From: Hyaloscypha bicolor E
Taxonomy: Eukaryota > Ascomycota > Leotiomycetes > Helotiales > Hyaloscyphaceae
Direction: 5' to 3'
Length of the DNA: 64,000 nt
Assembly: GCF_002865645.1 (NCBI RefSeq)
Contig: NW_020194626.1
Location: 620,001 to 684,000, forward strand
A program made the position numbers and the translations under genes. Shown here one piece after another: positions 1-10,624 of this stretch. The notes under the pieces were generated by a model. It ran no database searches. It was not told the DNA's origin and saw only the letters and a program-made list of their open reading frames with translations. Position 1 is the first letter of the stretch; each line of letters opens with the position of its first letter.

Positions 1-170
1 GGGGCCAGCCCAGATCAATGCCGTATTCGAGAAGAAGTGGATGCGTGTGGCAATAGCTCATTGCCAAAAAAAAGTTCGGACGGCCAACCAATCTCTCGAT
101 CCGGTCATTAAGCATCGCCACTTCGTATGCTCGGTCGTATCCAAGGCTGGCTGATTTCTGGACGTCTACA

Positions 171-501
171 CCCTACCGGCTCCTTTAAATGTTAATTGAC
201 ACCTGATTACAGGGTTTCAACCGGCGAACCAGCTAGAATTACAGGGTGGTCTGACCAATCACTTGTCTTAATAGTCTTTCTTACCATATGCAGTTAAATA
301 CTGGTTACTACGTACAGGGTGCTTTAAATGTTAACCAGTATGTATTTAACTGCATACAGCGATAAAGGCTGAAATCAAGACAGGTGATTGGTCAGACCAC
401 CCTGAGATTCTAGCTAGTTCGCCGATAAAACCCCTGTAAACAGGTGACAATTAACATTTATTTCCACCTGTAGGTTGTAACATTTAAAGACCCCTGTAGG
501 G
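171..501. mobile_element. MITE-like fold-back element
   Basis: Almost the whole segment is one long imperfect inverted repeat. The left arm (about 186-270) pairs with the right arm (about 378-461) over roughly 80 bases with few mismatches; both carry the core GGTGGTCTGACCAATCAC or its complement. A second inner pair (TATGCAGTTAAATAC at about 288 and its complement near 340-357) closes the hairpin. The ends are inverted relatives beginning CCCTAC. There is no reading frame. This fits a miniature inverted-repeat or fold-back element mobilised by a transposase elsewhere. I could not see a clear target-site duplication, so the exact ends are uncertain. Confidence 0.7.
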
Positions 502-669
502 AGTACTCGGCAAATATGGGGATAACCCGCGTGGAGACTCACCTGGAGAGCGATGTTCAAGGGATCCTCCCCGGCTACGGTTCAAATATCCCTAATTACC
601 ATCGTGTCCCAACGCGGGTTATAAATTGTCCTTGGGCGATGTCCGGGTCGTATATTAGCATCTGATCAA

Positions 670-732
670 GGGAGTTTTTCCCTTTTGGAGTGTTCAGATA
701 ATCACATGATTGTGCAATCACGTGGTACTCCC
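670..732. repeat. Small nested palindrome
   Basis: GGGAGT at 670-675 is mirrored by ACTCCC at 727-732. Within them CACATGATTG (703-712) pairs with CAATCACGTG (715-724) with one mismatch. It may be a degraded hairpin end of a small element, or chance. No coding potential. Confidence 0.35.
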
Positions 733-2102
733 CCTATTTTGAGGCTAGCGGCCGCTCGAGCCACGCTGCATATCGCTTGGCTTGAATCTCAAGATCCATG
801 ATTCCTCCGTATGTCGCGCAACCCCTGAAACAGCAATATCCGGCCAAAGAATTCAAATTAATACTCACCGGCCCAAGGTGTAGATACATCGTTGGAGATA
901 AGTTTTAGACAATACAACAGGGACCGCATCACTTAGAGCCAGTCTCTCTCAGCCCTATTAAACAGGAAACTTAGATTCCAACGTTGGGCCAGATTGAGGG
1001 GGAATCAGATCGAGCTGTGGTGGGACTTGCTCTTCAGCGGAAGGGAAAGTAAATTTACGACTGGAGATGGAGCAGAGTACTACTGTATGCAGTTTCCCAC
1101 AGCCAACAGCAGCCGCAGCCAAGTCTCGCGTCCAACGACGGTTATCGACTCTCGCGTCTCGACACTAGCCCTCGGGCCTCGACAACCCAGGAGAAGATCG
1201 CCTTCTTGTGCAGTTTTTTTTTTACAGGGCCTGAGTTCCATCCTAGTGTTGGCATATTGCCATGCGTGCCCAGCGTCCCGCCCGCTACAGAGTCCGTAAA
1301 TATTCCGCCTCCGTAATGGTGGTGGATTCCGAGCGGGGAGTTCGTTCCGTCTCGCCGCCCGCCAACCTATCCATCGCCAAACACAACAACATCTGGCACC
1401 TTCACGCCACAAATCTAAAGTGGCTCGTTGACAAGCATGGCCCCACATCAGACGCCCTGCGTGGCCTCCGGGAATTTATCCTATTTAACAGGAAGAGCTG
1501 GCCGTTTTGCCTGAAAGATTAGCCCTGTCTCCCGAGCTGGAGCAGGCCAAAAAAGTCTTCCCCACACCCGGTTTCTACCCACGCGGGGTTTGTACATGGA
1601 ACTGCCCAATGGAGCGTCAGGGCTCTCATGCCAGAAGCGAAGCCGAGCCCCTGTTTCTAACACATGATGCTCCCATTCCGAAATGACCACGAATATCTGG
1701 CTAATATTTCTCAGACCATGGTTTTGGGTCGATCTTGTTTGTCCGCAACCTCGAAATTGTTAGTCAGTCACTCCGCCTTGAATATATTTATTGGCCCTCT
1801 CGACCAAATTCTAGATCCTTGGTCTACCTGTTTGATCCCATATACGGTCCGGAAAGGGACAGACGACGAGCGTTACACCCACGAGACGATGTGCAGTAAG
1901 CTCCTCTTTATCCTGCCGCCGCTAGCCGGGTAAACGACCCTCAGCATACGGTTATTCTCACATCGGATTCCTTTAAGAGTGCCATGGTCCTGTCTCTCAT
2001 CTGAAGAGCTCGAATTCTTATCATCTTTGTCGAAGTTGAGCTTCTCACGAACAAGGAAGAGCAATCCGCAATTCCATCAACAGTCAATTGATTCTTGACA
2101 AG

Positions 2103-4041
2103 ATGGTCGCTATCGGTGTTGCAACCCACGATGCGGCGTTGGAGGCCGCGCAGGCTGAGGCCCCTGAGTTTGAGAAGGTAACCTGGCACTCTGACCCAGG
2201 TTTGCGAAAGCTTTACTTTTGGTGTGCCGTTCTCTGTGTTGCGTCCGCAACCACCGGTTACGATGGGTACGTTTCCTCCATCTCCCTATCTTGAAAGGTC
2301 TCAAAACTAATATTTGGAAATAGAATGATGTTGAACACCTCTCAAAATATTACACTATGGCAAACTTATTTTGGCACTCCCACAGGAAGTAAATTGGGTT
2401 TCATGAACTCCGTTTACCAAATTGGTTCCTTGATCTCTTTCCCTCTCGTGTAGGTTGCACCTCACTTCATACAACAGATGGGCACTAATTGCCAGATAGA
2501 CCTTATATGGCAGATTGGTGGGGGCGTAGAACTCCTATTGCTGTTGGTGGTATCTTCATGATTCTCGGTGGTTTGATCGGAACTTTTGCCAACGGCTACG
2601 GAAGTAAGTATAATTTGGTGCCCGGGGGGTGGTTGTGGCAATGTTTCGACGATTAATGCTAACAACCAACTAGTGTATGTCGCTGGTCGATTCATCCTTG
2701 GTTTCGGCAACTCCTTGGCTCAAATGTCCTCCCCCGTTTTACTTACTGAGCTTTGCCATCCCCAACATCGTGGCCGAGTCACCGCCATCTACAACTGTCT
2801 CTGGAATTTGGGTGCACTTTGTAAGTTTGGTTATCCATTAGAGCTGCGGGGTGAGACTGACTTGTGTCTAGTCGTCGCCTGGATCGCTTGGGCCACCTCC
2901 ACAATCCCCAACGATTGGTCATGGAGAACTCTCGCACTTCTCCAATGCATGCCTGCCCTGATTCAACTCACATTCATCTACTGGGTCCCAGAATCTCCTC
3001 GTTGGCTCATCTCCAAGGAGCGTTATGAAGAGGCCGAGACTATCCTCGCCTATTACCACGCCAATGGTGACAAGCAAAACGCAACAGTTGCCTTCGAGTT
3101 CCGCGAAATCAAGGAAACCCTGAGACTCGAATTCGAATACAAGAAGACTAGCAGCTACCTGGATTTCATGAGAACCAAGGGCAACCGATACAGGTTGGCT
3201 CTCCTCGTCTCCCTTGGTGTCATTTCCCAGTACTCTGGAAACGCTCTGTTCTCCAACTACATCAATCTTATCTATAACAGCATGGGCATTACAGAGCAAA
3301 GCAAGAAGATTCCCGTAAGTTCTCCCAAATCTATATTCTGTTTATTTCGCTAATCACATTTGGCAGCTCAACGGAGGCCAAACATTGCTCAGTTTGGTTG
3401 TCAGTGTCAGCTGTGCTTTCCTCGTTGATCGCGTGGGACGACGACCACTCTTCCTGACTGCGACCACCGGAATGTGTTTGATGTTTTTGGCATGGACTAT
3501 TACTGCTGCGAAGTTCGAGCAAAGTAACAAGACTGCAGTGAAATCCGCAGGATATCCGCAGGTTGCCTTCGTCTGGCTCTTCGGCGTTTTCTACTCACTC
3601 GCATGGTCCGGTCTTCTCGTCGCATACGCGCTCGAGATTCTCCCTTACAAATTGAGAGCGAAGGGACTCATGATCATGAACTTGACTGTCCAAGCTGCGT
3701 TGGTACTTGGCAACCAGACCAACCCAATCGCTTGGGAAAATGTCCACCCGCAATACGGCTTCATTGCATTCTACACCGTAAGCCCTAACCTTTTTTAACC
3801 GAGCCTAGTGTTTTTTTTTATTAACACCTTGCAGGTCTGGATCTTCATCGAACTCGCATTCGTCTACTTCTTCTACGTTGAGACTCGAGGACCAACTCTT
3901 GAGGAACTGGCTAAGATCTTCGACGGAGAGAACGCTGAGGTTGCACACTTGGACATGAACCAGGTCGAGAAGGAGACGCAGGCAGAGCATGGACCTCTGG
4001 ACGAGAAGCGGGCCGTGGAGATAAACACCTCCACCGCCTAA
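2103..4041 (+). CDS. MFS sugar transporter (hexose/lactose permease type)
   Basis: Predicted plasma-membrane proton/sugar symporter of the major facilitator superfamily, 533 residues, about the usual length for the sugar porter family. Seven exons: 2103-2266, 2324-2449, 2500-2603, 2674-2820, 2872-3314, 3367-3777, 3835-4041; every join keeps phase and uses GT..AG. Family signatures in order: DWWGRRTP after TM2, HRGRVTAIY in the TM4 region, the central PESPRWLI, VDRVGRRPL after TM8, and ETRGPTLEE just after TM12. The central loop runs about residues 235-300 and the C-terminal tail of about 60 residues is acidic and cytosolic. Start: first ATG, 13 codons before a cytosolic segment typical of the family. 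The substrate cannot be read from sequence; the loop and tail resemble fungal lactose/hexose permeases. No sugar-metabolic gene is adjacent, so context gives no help. Confidence 0.93.
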
Positions 4042-5043
4042 ACTCGTCGAATCTATTCCGGCAGGCGTTTCGATCGCCGCCATTGCTTACTTCGCGAAAA
4101 TTTGTCGTTGCGTGCTTCATTGCGCGTTGTTTTGAGTCAAGCTCTCTCGCTCAGTTCAAACATTTACCTAGCAAGTCCTGTAAAGGGAATGCTTTAATAA
4201 CATCTCTTTGCATCCCAAACATTGTTCGCCTCCTTTTTCGCAAGTGAAAGTGACGTGCAAATTAAGTCTGTCGTTGAAAAACTTGGCGATCAAGTAATGC
4301 AGCCCCACGGCACGTCTTCCAGCCACAAAAGCCACAATATAAATAATCTACGGCCCAACGTTTCTCCCGGATAAGCCGCGCCTCAAATAAAGATAACATG
4401 ACTGAGGTGTATCCCTCGAGATAAAGTTTGGCGGTTTGCAATAGGGAGGAATAGTGTGTGCCAGCTGTAAGAGAGGATGGACGTCGTTTCTCAGCTGACC
4501 CCTTGAAGAGTATGGGACGTCGACATGCAGAGCACCTGATCTAGAAGACCATTAGCTCTTTCATCTCGTGACACATATTAAAGAACCCGACTATTGATGT
4601 ATAGTGGTGCGTTTCTATGGGGCCAGAGCTAGGGAATATTTGGTTGAGCGATTTTGACTATTGATGGATGAAGTGAACGTTCGTTGTCCCTTATCATTTT
4701 TGGAATAAAGGGAAGATGAAGAGTTTGGGTTGCATTTAACCGGCTGAGGAACGGAGGGAGGAAGTCGATGTTGATCTTATTTCGGGAGTGACATGTCTTG
4801 GTGAACAGCGTATGAGTATGAAACAGCACTTGCGAGGTGTTCTTGAGGTTAGAAATGTCCTCGGGGAGCAACAGCAGATCATGGCGAAGTCAAGAGGTTC
4901 ACTTGATTTGATAAAAACCTGCATTTTTTTGGTCTTTACATAAGCAACTTGCGCCAACATGTCCAAATCATATAGAACGAGGGTATCCTGAACAACTGAA
5001 TATCATGTAGCACTTGCAGCAGCCTCGAGTTTCCATTTTCACC
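4042..5043. other. Intergenic, convergent genes
   Basis: This lies between the 3' ends of two convergent transporter genes. It probably contains both 3' UTRs. I see no supported gene; the minus-strand frames at 4629-4966 are short and lack motifs. Confidence 0.6.
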
Positions 5044-6608
5044 CTACCGCTCATTAGGATCCTCGCTCTCTCTCAACAACTCATCCTCTTCAACTTGTCT
5101 CTGTTCTTCGTCCCTCTCCTCTCTTGTCTTATGCCCTGCGAACACAGCCAGCATACCCAAGTCATACGTTGCCTTCAACGATCCGGCCGTCACGAACGCT
5201 ACCCAAAACAAGTTGTGATTGGCTAGTATACCAGTTATAGTTGGTCCGAGACTCTGAGCAGAGGTCTTGACGACGTTGATGGCGCCCATTATTGCGGTTC
5301 GTTCGTGTGGGAGGACAACTGCCGCGAGGAAAGCGGAGCGAGGGGCGACGTCCATGGATTGTGTGCAAGAGCGGAGGACGATGAAGAGAGTCGCGAAGGG
5401 CAAAGAGTTTGGAATGGGGATGAGCGCGAGGAAGATGGCGGACGGGAGGTGAGTAAACACCATGGTCTAAGGGTAGTTTAGCCCTGTTGTTGATGACACA
5501 GCGGGACGCGGTACGTACCTTGATATTGCCGAATCGTTTTGCAATTGACGAAGCTACAAGCATTGAAGCTGCGGCAATGATGCTAGTAGTGAAAAAAAGG
5601 GAACCAAGCATTCCGTCTTTGAGGTCGAACTTCTTCTTGAAGAACCAGATCACCCAGGAGCTAGTTACGGTCAGCAACTGATCAGTGGTTGCATGGGCAA
5701 GTACTTACAGAGGCGCAAGACCAGATGCAAAGGCATCTAGCGCGAACAGAATGCAAAGATTGACCACAATAATCCTACTCTCCTTGCTGATTTCCGGCAA
5801 AAGAGCTAGCAACCTCGATTGCTTCTTCTTAGGTTCCTCATCCTCAGCACCGTCTCCAAGTAGAGGTGCCGTTTCTGGATCTGCTACAGGCGGCGCTTGT
5901 TTCTTCTCTGCTTCGCATGCTTTGCTGAGTGCCAGTGCCAGACAGAACTTGATGATTCCAACAACAGCATATCCCCAAAAGACAGTCCTATATGCTGCGA
6001 CCTCATCATAACCCAGATTTTTTGTCATATGGTTGAGCAACCATCCGCATATCATCATCCCACATGCAGACCCAGCTGTGCCAATCAAGGAATACCAAGC
6101 ATATATGTCTCCACGATTTGCTGCGGGGGTGAGTTGTGCGAGGGTCGACTCCTCAATAGCTCGAAAGGGTCCTATTTCATTGCCACTGTTCCATCGTTAG
6201 AAGAATGCAGACGTTGATTGAAGAGCATTACCTTGGACTAATGACGCCAACAATGGCGGCAACGAGCAGGATCCAATAGTTTCCAAACAAAGCAAACATT
6301 GTGCCAGCAATGACCATCAATGCTGCTCCTAGAGTAAGAATAGCTTTCCTCCCCAAGGCATCCGCAAACAGGGTCAACAGGAAGCTGATACAGACATCTC
6401 CAACGAGCGTGAGGGTCATGAAGAGACCAATCTTTGTTTCCGAGATACCCAAGGCACTGAGGTATGCCACCAATATGAGCGTCGAGGCGCCATACGCAAA
6501 GAGACGGACGAATCGTTGGATGCAGAGGAGCTTAGTGTCGATGGTGGACGAGTAGAGGGACACCAGGCCAAGCTCCTCCAGGACCTTGACAAGGTACTTG
6601 GTTGCCAT
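5044..6608 (-). CDS. MFS transporter, 12-TM, substrate unknown
   Basis: Predicted 472-residue MFS permease, distinct from the sugar family. Exons on the minus strand: 6608-6232, 6185-5709, 5660-5519, 5466-5044; all joins are in phase. The N-terminal half has TM segments from about residue 33, with a motif-A-like DALGRKAIL after TM2 (about residues 83-91) and GPFRAIEESTLAQL in the TM4 region. A charged loop (EDEEPKKKQSR) separates the two six-helix halves. The C-terminal half holds MDVAPRSAFLAAVV and GPTITGILANHN, and the tail is Glu/Arg-rich. Similar proteins in fungi are annotated as general MFS or drug-type transporters; I cannot name a substrate. It converges on the sugar transporter. Start: the only ATG before TM1 in frame. 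Confidence 0.9.
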
Positions 6609-7579
6609 TGTGGTTAATAGACGAAGGTCTTCGCGGTTCCGGTGCTGTGGTCGAGATTGTCGCCGAGTTCAACGGAGCCACCTGAAGGATTCACAAACCT
6701 GCGTTCTTTGTTGAAAATTGGAAAGGGGAGAGCACAGTGAAGGTTGAGGATATTGTCATGCTTGCCACAGCGGCACAGTGGCTTGCGCGTCTAACCCATC
6801 CTGAAGAGAGGTTCAACAAGCTTTTCCCTGATCGCCGGTTTCCGCGTATTGGGGAGTCACTGAGGCGTCGCGATTGGCGTTGAAGGTGTTACCTAACGAA
6901 AAATTTCCCCCACCATCACTATAAATTTCCTTCTTTAGCCACCATCTGATAACTTTTGCGCCGCATGCATGCAGTGCACAGCTTCGCAAAGCCAATCAAA
7001 GGTGCGGGGACGGGGGGGCCTGTTCAGGAGGGGATGAAGATCGTAGACTCAAAGCGCAAGGGCAAGGCCCACCCACTGCTTCAACCTCTGAATTCGTATC
7101 CGTTTCACAGTTCCCGCGAGTAGAGATGTTTGAATTTTGTTTCCCATACCCCAAGTAAACTGTACACTGGGCTGCAGAAACTAGAGTTCCCAAGCTCTCA
7201 CCCCGATTGTTCAACAGTCGATCTGTACAATGCTGGATATTTTATTTGAACCTTTGGCTTGTCAATGATTACTATGGTAATCGTTTGTGGAAATTGCAAT
7301 TTCAGACCAGGGTTACAAATCCATGGAGAATCTTCGTATCTCCTTGATATTGTTTGAATGTACCCAAGTTGTTAAGATGAACCAATAATATATTGGAGTT
7401 CTTGATCCTGCCCCGTCGCAACGCATTCCCCAGCAACAGTGTTGTTGTCAAGCTCAGGAATGTACAATCTCATACTTCCCATAAGGACCTCTCTTTGCGG
7501 ACTGGTGCTCTCCGATTTTAATTTCAATTCTCAATTTTTGAGAGCAAGAATTTACATCTATTTTCTTTCACAAGAAATC
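6609..7579. other. Intergenic, promoter of the MFS gene
   Basis: About 1 kb upstream of the minus-strand MFS gene and of the decayed gene that follows. Two short minus-strand frames (6813-6995, 6996-7214) have no motif or start context and are not called. No other feature seen. Confidence 0.55.
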
Positions 7580-8744
7580 ATGCCCGGGCTAAAAGTTAGC
7601 ACCGAATCTGAGGCGACGAAAGTAACGGCGCGTATCCGAACTCTGCGATCACGGGGTAGTGATGTCCGAAAGCCCTCAGCCTCCGCCAGCTTCCCCAGTC
7701 AAGCCACGTTCATCAGTCAAGTCTGCTAGTTCGCCAAAGCGCACAACGACAATGGATACCATGAAGATAACAATTACATACACCAAAAACAATTGCTGAG
7801 GTGAAACGGCAGCGAAGGAGACCCTTCAACCCACGTTTCCGGAAAAACAATTCCTCCTGTCAACTTTGTGAAGGACAAGAGTCAACGACAGAGACCCCGC
7901 AATCAGCTTCTCCGAAGAACACAAATCCCCCCTCCCCCCAGCATCAATCAGTCCACCAAAACGTGGAATAAGTGTGCCGCCTTCTACAAGAACAACTGAG
8001 CATAAATCGAGGGCGAAGAAAAAGTCACCATAGAAGACCCCCAGCCATCATCTCTAAAGCCATACTCTCCAGCAGCATCTGTCAGTCCAACGAAGCGCCC
8101 AACAAATCTGCCTGCTTCCAGGAAGACAGCTAAGAATACACCAAAAACAATTGCCAAGAAGTCAACGACGAAGCTCGCTAGCATCAGACGAGGCAGAGGA
8201 AGACTGGCAAATAGAATGGCCGAGACAGCAACAAACGAACCAAGGGCATCTCGAACGGTCATCAAAGACGGAAAGCCCTCAAGTAGACCGAGCAAATCAG
8301 GACCAAGCACCAGTAAAGCCAAACACACACACTTTGAAACCCATGGTATGGAAAATGAGCATTCTGATGCAGAGCAATTCAAGAGGTTCTGGCTTGAGGA
8401 AGGAAAGCAACTTCAGGATTTGCTTAATGAGGTTATGGATCGGTGGATGGAGGAGCAGTCACCGGCCTGAAGGAAGCAATCCTTGAACTTAGCAGACCTT
8501 TCATGCCAGCTTTAGACAGTCCTATCCACCCAAGTACAGCCCTGTATCCCCCAAGAATAATCCTATGCCTCCCAAGTCGCCACGACAGCCATCAAAGACT
8601 TCAACAAAATACGGCTGTCGGCTGAACAGGTGTACCGAAGGGGTCAAGCGAGATGCTTCACAAACAATTGCCCTTCAAACCACGACCGGTCGAACATTGA
8701 GTCAAAAAAAGGGCAAAAGAAGTACCGAAGCACCTAGAAACTAG
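7580..8744 (+). pseudogene. Decayed Lys/Ser/Pro-rich repeat gene
   Basis: No single frame is open, but coding-like stretches pass from frame to frame. About 7661-7790 reads with ASSPKRTTT; about 7775-7970 reads TPKTIAEVKRQRRR and CQLCEGQE; about 7945-8030 reads ASISPPKRGISVPP; 8003-8470 reads ASVSPTKRPT then TPKTIAKKSTTK and ends QFKRFWLEEGKQLQDLLNEV; about 8493-8744 reads YSPVSPKNNPMPPKSP. The same motifs (SPxKR, TPKTIA) recur in different frames, which indicates one internally repetitive basic protein broken by several indels. The 17-base DNA string ACACCAAAAACAATTGC occurs at both about 7782 and 8138. Unrecognised introns could explain some breaks, but no consistent GT..AG set restores the whole. 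The product would have been a basic, probably nuclear protein; no named family recognised. Confidence 0.5.
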
Positions 8745-8830
8745 TCCTCGTAGGGCTCATCACTGACTTGTCGTTTCTATGGGAGAGCATACCTCATAGC
8801 CATTAGTTCAACGACACAAACCAAGCGGTA

Positions 8831-10624
8831 TTATGGCGAACTTGACAGCCAGAGGTCTCTGTATAAAATGAAATTTCTTAATGTAACGCAAGTAGTGTGC
8901 TCAAAGAAGGACATGCACGGCTTGAAAGGCTGTTGAATAATGACTGGTACCGAGTACGGAGGCACGCTCTCACTCCAAGGGAGACCCAGGATCTCCATCC
9001 CGATGGGCACTCCAATGGGCGCATGATCTGTGGGAGGAGAGAAATCCGCTGGGACAGTGACGACAGGGAATCCCGTCAAAGCTGCAAGAATTCCATTCCG
9101 CCCAATTTGAGAAGGAGAACCGATCTTCACAGCGAGGTTCTTCTGCTCTGGGTAGATGATGGCATCTAATTTCTTGGGTGGAAAATGTACTCGCCAAAGC
9201 TGTTGTCAGATTTTGAATGGCGAGCTTTGGTGGGGCATAAGAAGAATTGCTCGTAGATGATTCGAGAGCCTTTTCGACAAAACTGTACAGATTGGGGATG
9301 GCAAGAAACTTTCCACTGCTGTAAAGTCGTCTAAATGGCGAAGGAGAAGAGCCGTTGAGAGAATGCATCTGAAGATAAGCGTCCATGCTCTCCCGAATTT
9401 CTGAGGCTTGAACATCCATCGAGGACGATAGCTCAGTGCAGTTGTACAGAGTTTCAGTAATTGGGACGATCACAACTCCAGCTTTTTGAAGTACCGAGAT
9501 CATGTAATTCATAACATCGTTGGCGGGCGTGGTTTCGTAGGAGGGAGTCCAGTTGAACATTCCCTCGAGCAAGCCAAATCTGAGGCCTTGCAAACTTCCT
9601 CCTATTACGTCCTTGGCATAGCCGGTTCCAAACAGCGAAGGAGGGCGCAGACCTGTGGTGTTGTCGAGGGGATCGAAACCAGTGGAAGCCATCACAGTCA
9701 ATGCAACCGCCAAATCCTTGACATTCCTTGCAATTGGGCCGATAGCATCTTGCGTGTAGGAGACAGGAATAATGCCAGCGCGCGATATTAAGGCCTCTCG
9801 TCGGTCGGAAAGCGAAGAGACTGTTCGCACTGGCTGGACTTCGTAGGGAATTTACCGTATCTGAACCTATTCCTAGTCAGCTAAGAAACTCTATCTAGCC
9901 ATCACACCGTACTTACCTGTGCCAAAAACTGCAAAACTCGATGCAATTGCAGCCCCAGTACCACCACTACTACCCCCCGGGGTTCTCGTAAAGTCGTAGG
10001 GGTTGATGATCTGGCCACCCAGAGATGACACCGTGAGTCCCTCAAGCGCCAGTTCATGAAGGTTTGTCTTTCCCAAGATGATTGCTCCTGCATTTTTTTA
10101 AAGCCGCCACTGCAGCGGCATCGACTGTGGGCTTGTTGTTGGCCAAATCGAGATATCCTCCGGTGGTTGGTAACCCCTGAATATCATAATTATCCTAAAT
10201 AGGACTGGGATGCAGAAGAGAGAGCTAGTGACATTGCCAGTAGAGATCCTGGCATCCATGTCATCTGCAATAGCTAGAATATTATAGTAGATTAGCTGCC
10301 AAGTTGGAGGGGGTTTGTACTCAATGCATTGGGGTGAAGACTGATGATGGAATTGATCGCTGGGCTGAAAGCTTCAATTCGGGAAAGAAAGGACGAAACC
10401 ACATCGCGACAGGCGGTGATACCAGAGAACAATGTATTATACACGCCGTCAATGGTTGCCTCCCTGCTGTCGAAGGGTTCAGAGGCGGTATTCGAGGCAA
10501 TGGCAACAAGAGGGAGCAAGCCAATGCCCGCCAAGCATAACCAAGAGCCCTTTAGGTTGTTAGTTGAATACAAGATAAAAGCAAGATTGGGAGGGCGAAA
10601 ACTCAATTTCCCACATCTCGGCAA
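8831..10624 (-). pseudogene. Frameshifted amidase-signature family gene
   Basis: The remains encode an amidase-signature hydrolase (PF01425), with a hydrophobic N-terminal segment (WLCLAGIGLLPLVAIAS) that would have been a signal or anchor. Recognisable pieces in order: RIEAFSPAINSIISLHPNAL; an intron about 10320-10274; ADDMDARISTGNV; IPVLF then, in another frame, DNYDIQGLPTTGGYLDLA; LGKTNLHELA; RTPGGSSGGTGAAIASSF; an intron at about 9923-9850; SDTVNSLRSPAS; SRAGIIPVSYTQDAIGP; and near the end FPVVTVPADF. Four single-base indels break the frame: about 10196 (at the expected catalytic Lys codon), 10093-10099 (a run of seven T), about 9788 and 9182-9185. No in-frame ATG precedes the first block, and the C-terminus is also poorly conserved. 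Neighbouring genes in the same sequence are intact, so real decay is more likely than poor sequence, though three of the four sites are short repeats of one base. Confidence 0.8.

Larger units (their letters stand above)
1..2102. other. Gene-free left end with a fold-back repeat
   Basis: I find no supported gene here. Open frames between about 990 and 2064 overlap on both strands, show no family motif and lack introns or convincing starts. The stretch holds the fold-back element at 171-501 and a small palindrome at 670-732. The last few hundred bases are the likely promoter of the sugar transporter starting at 2103. Confidence 0.6.
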
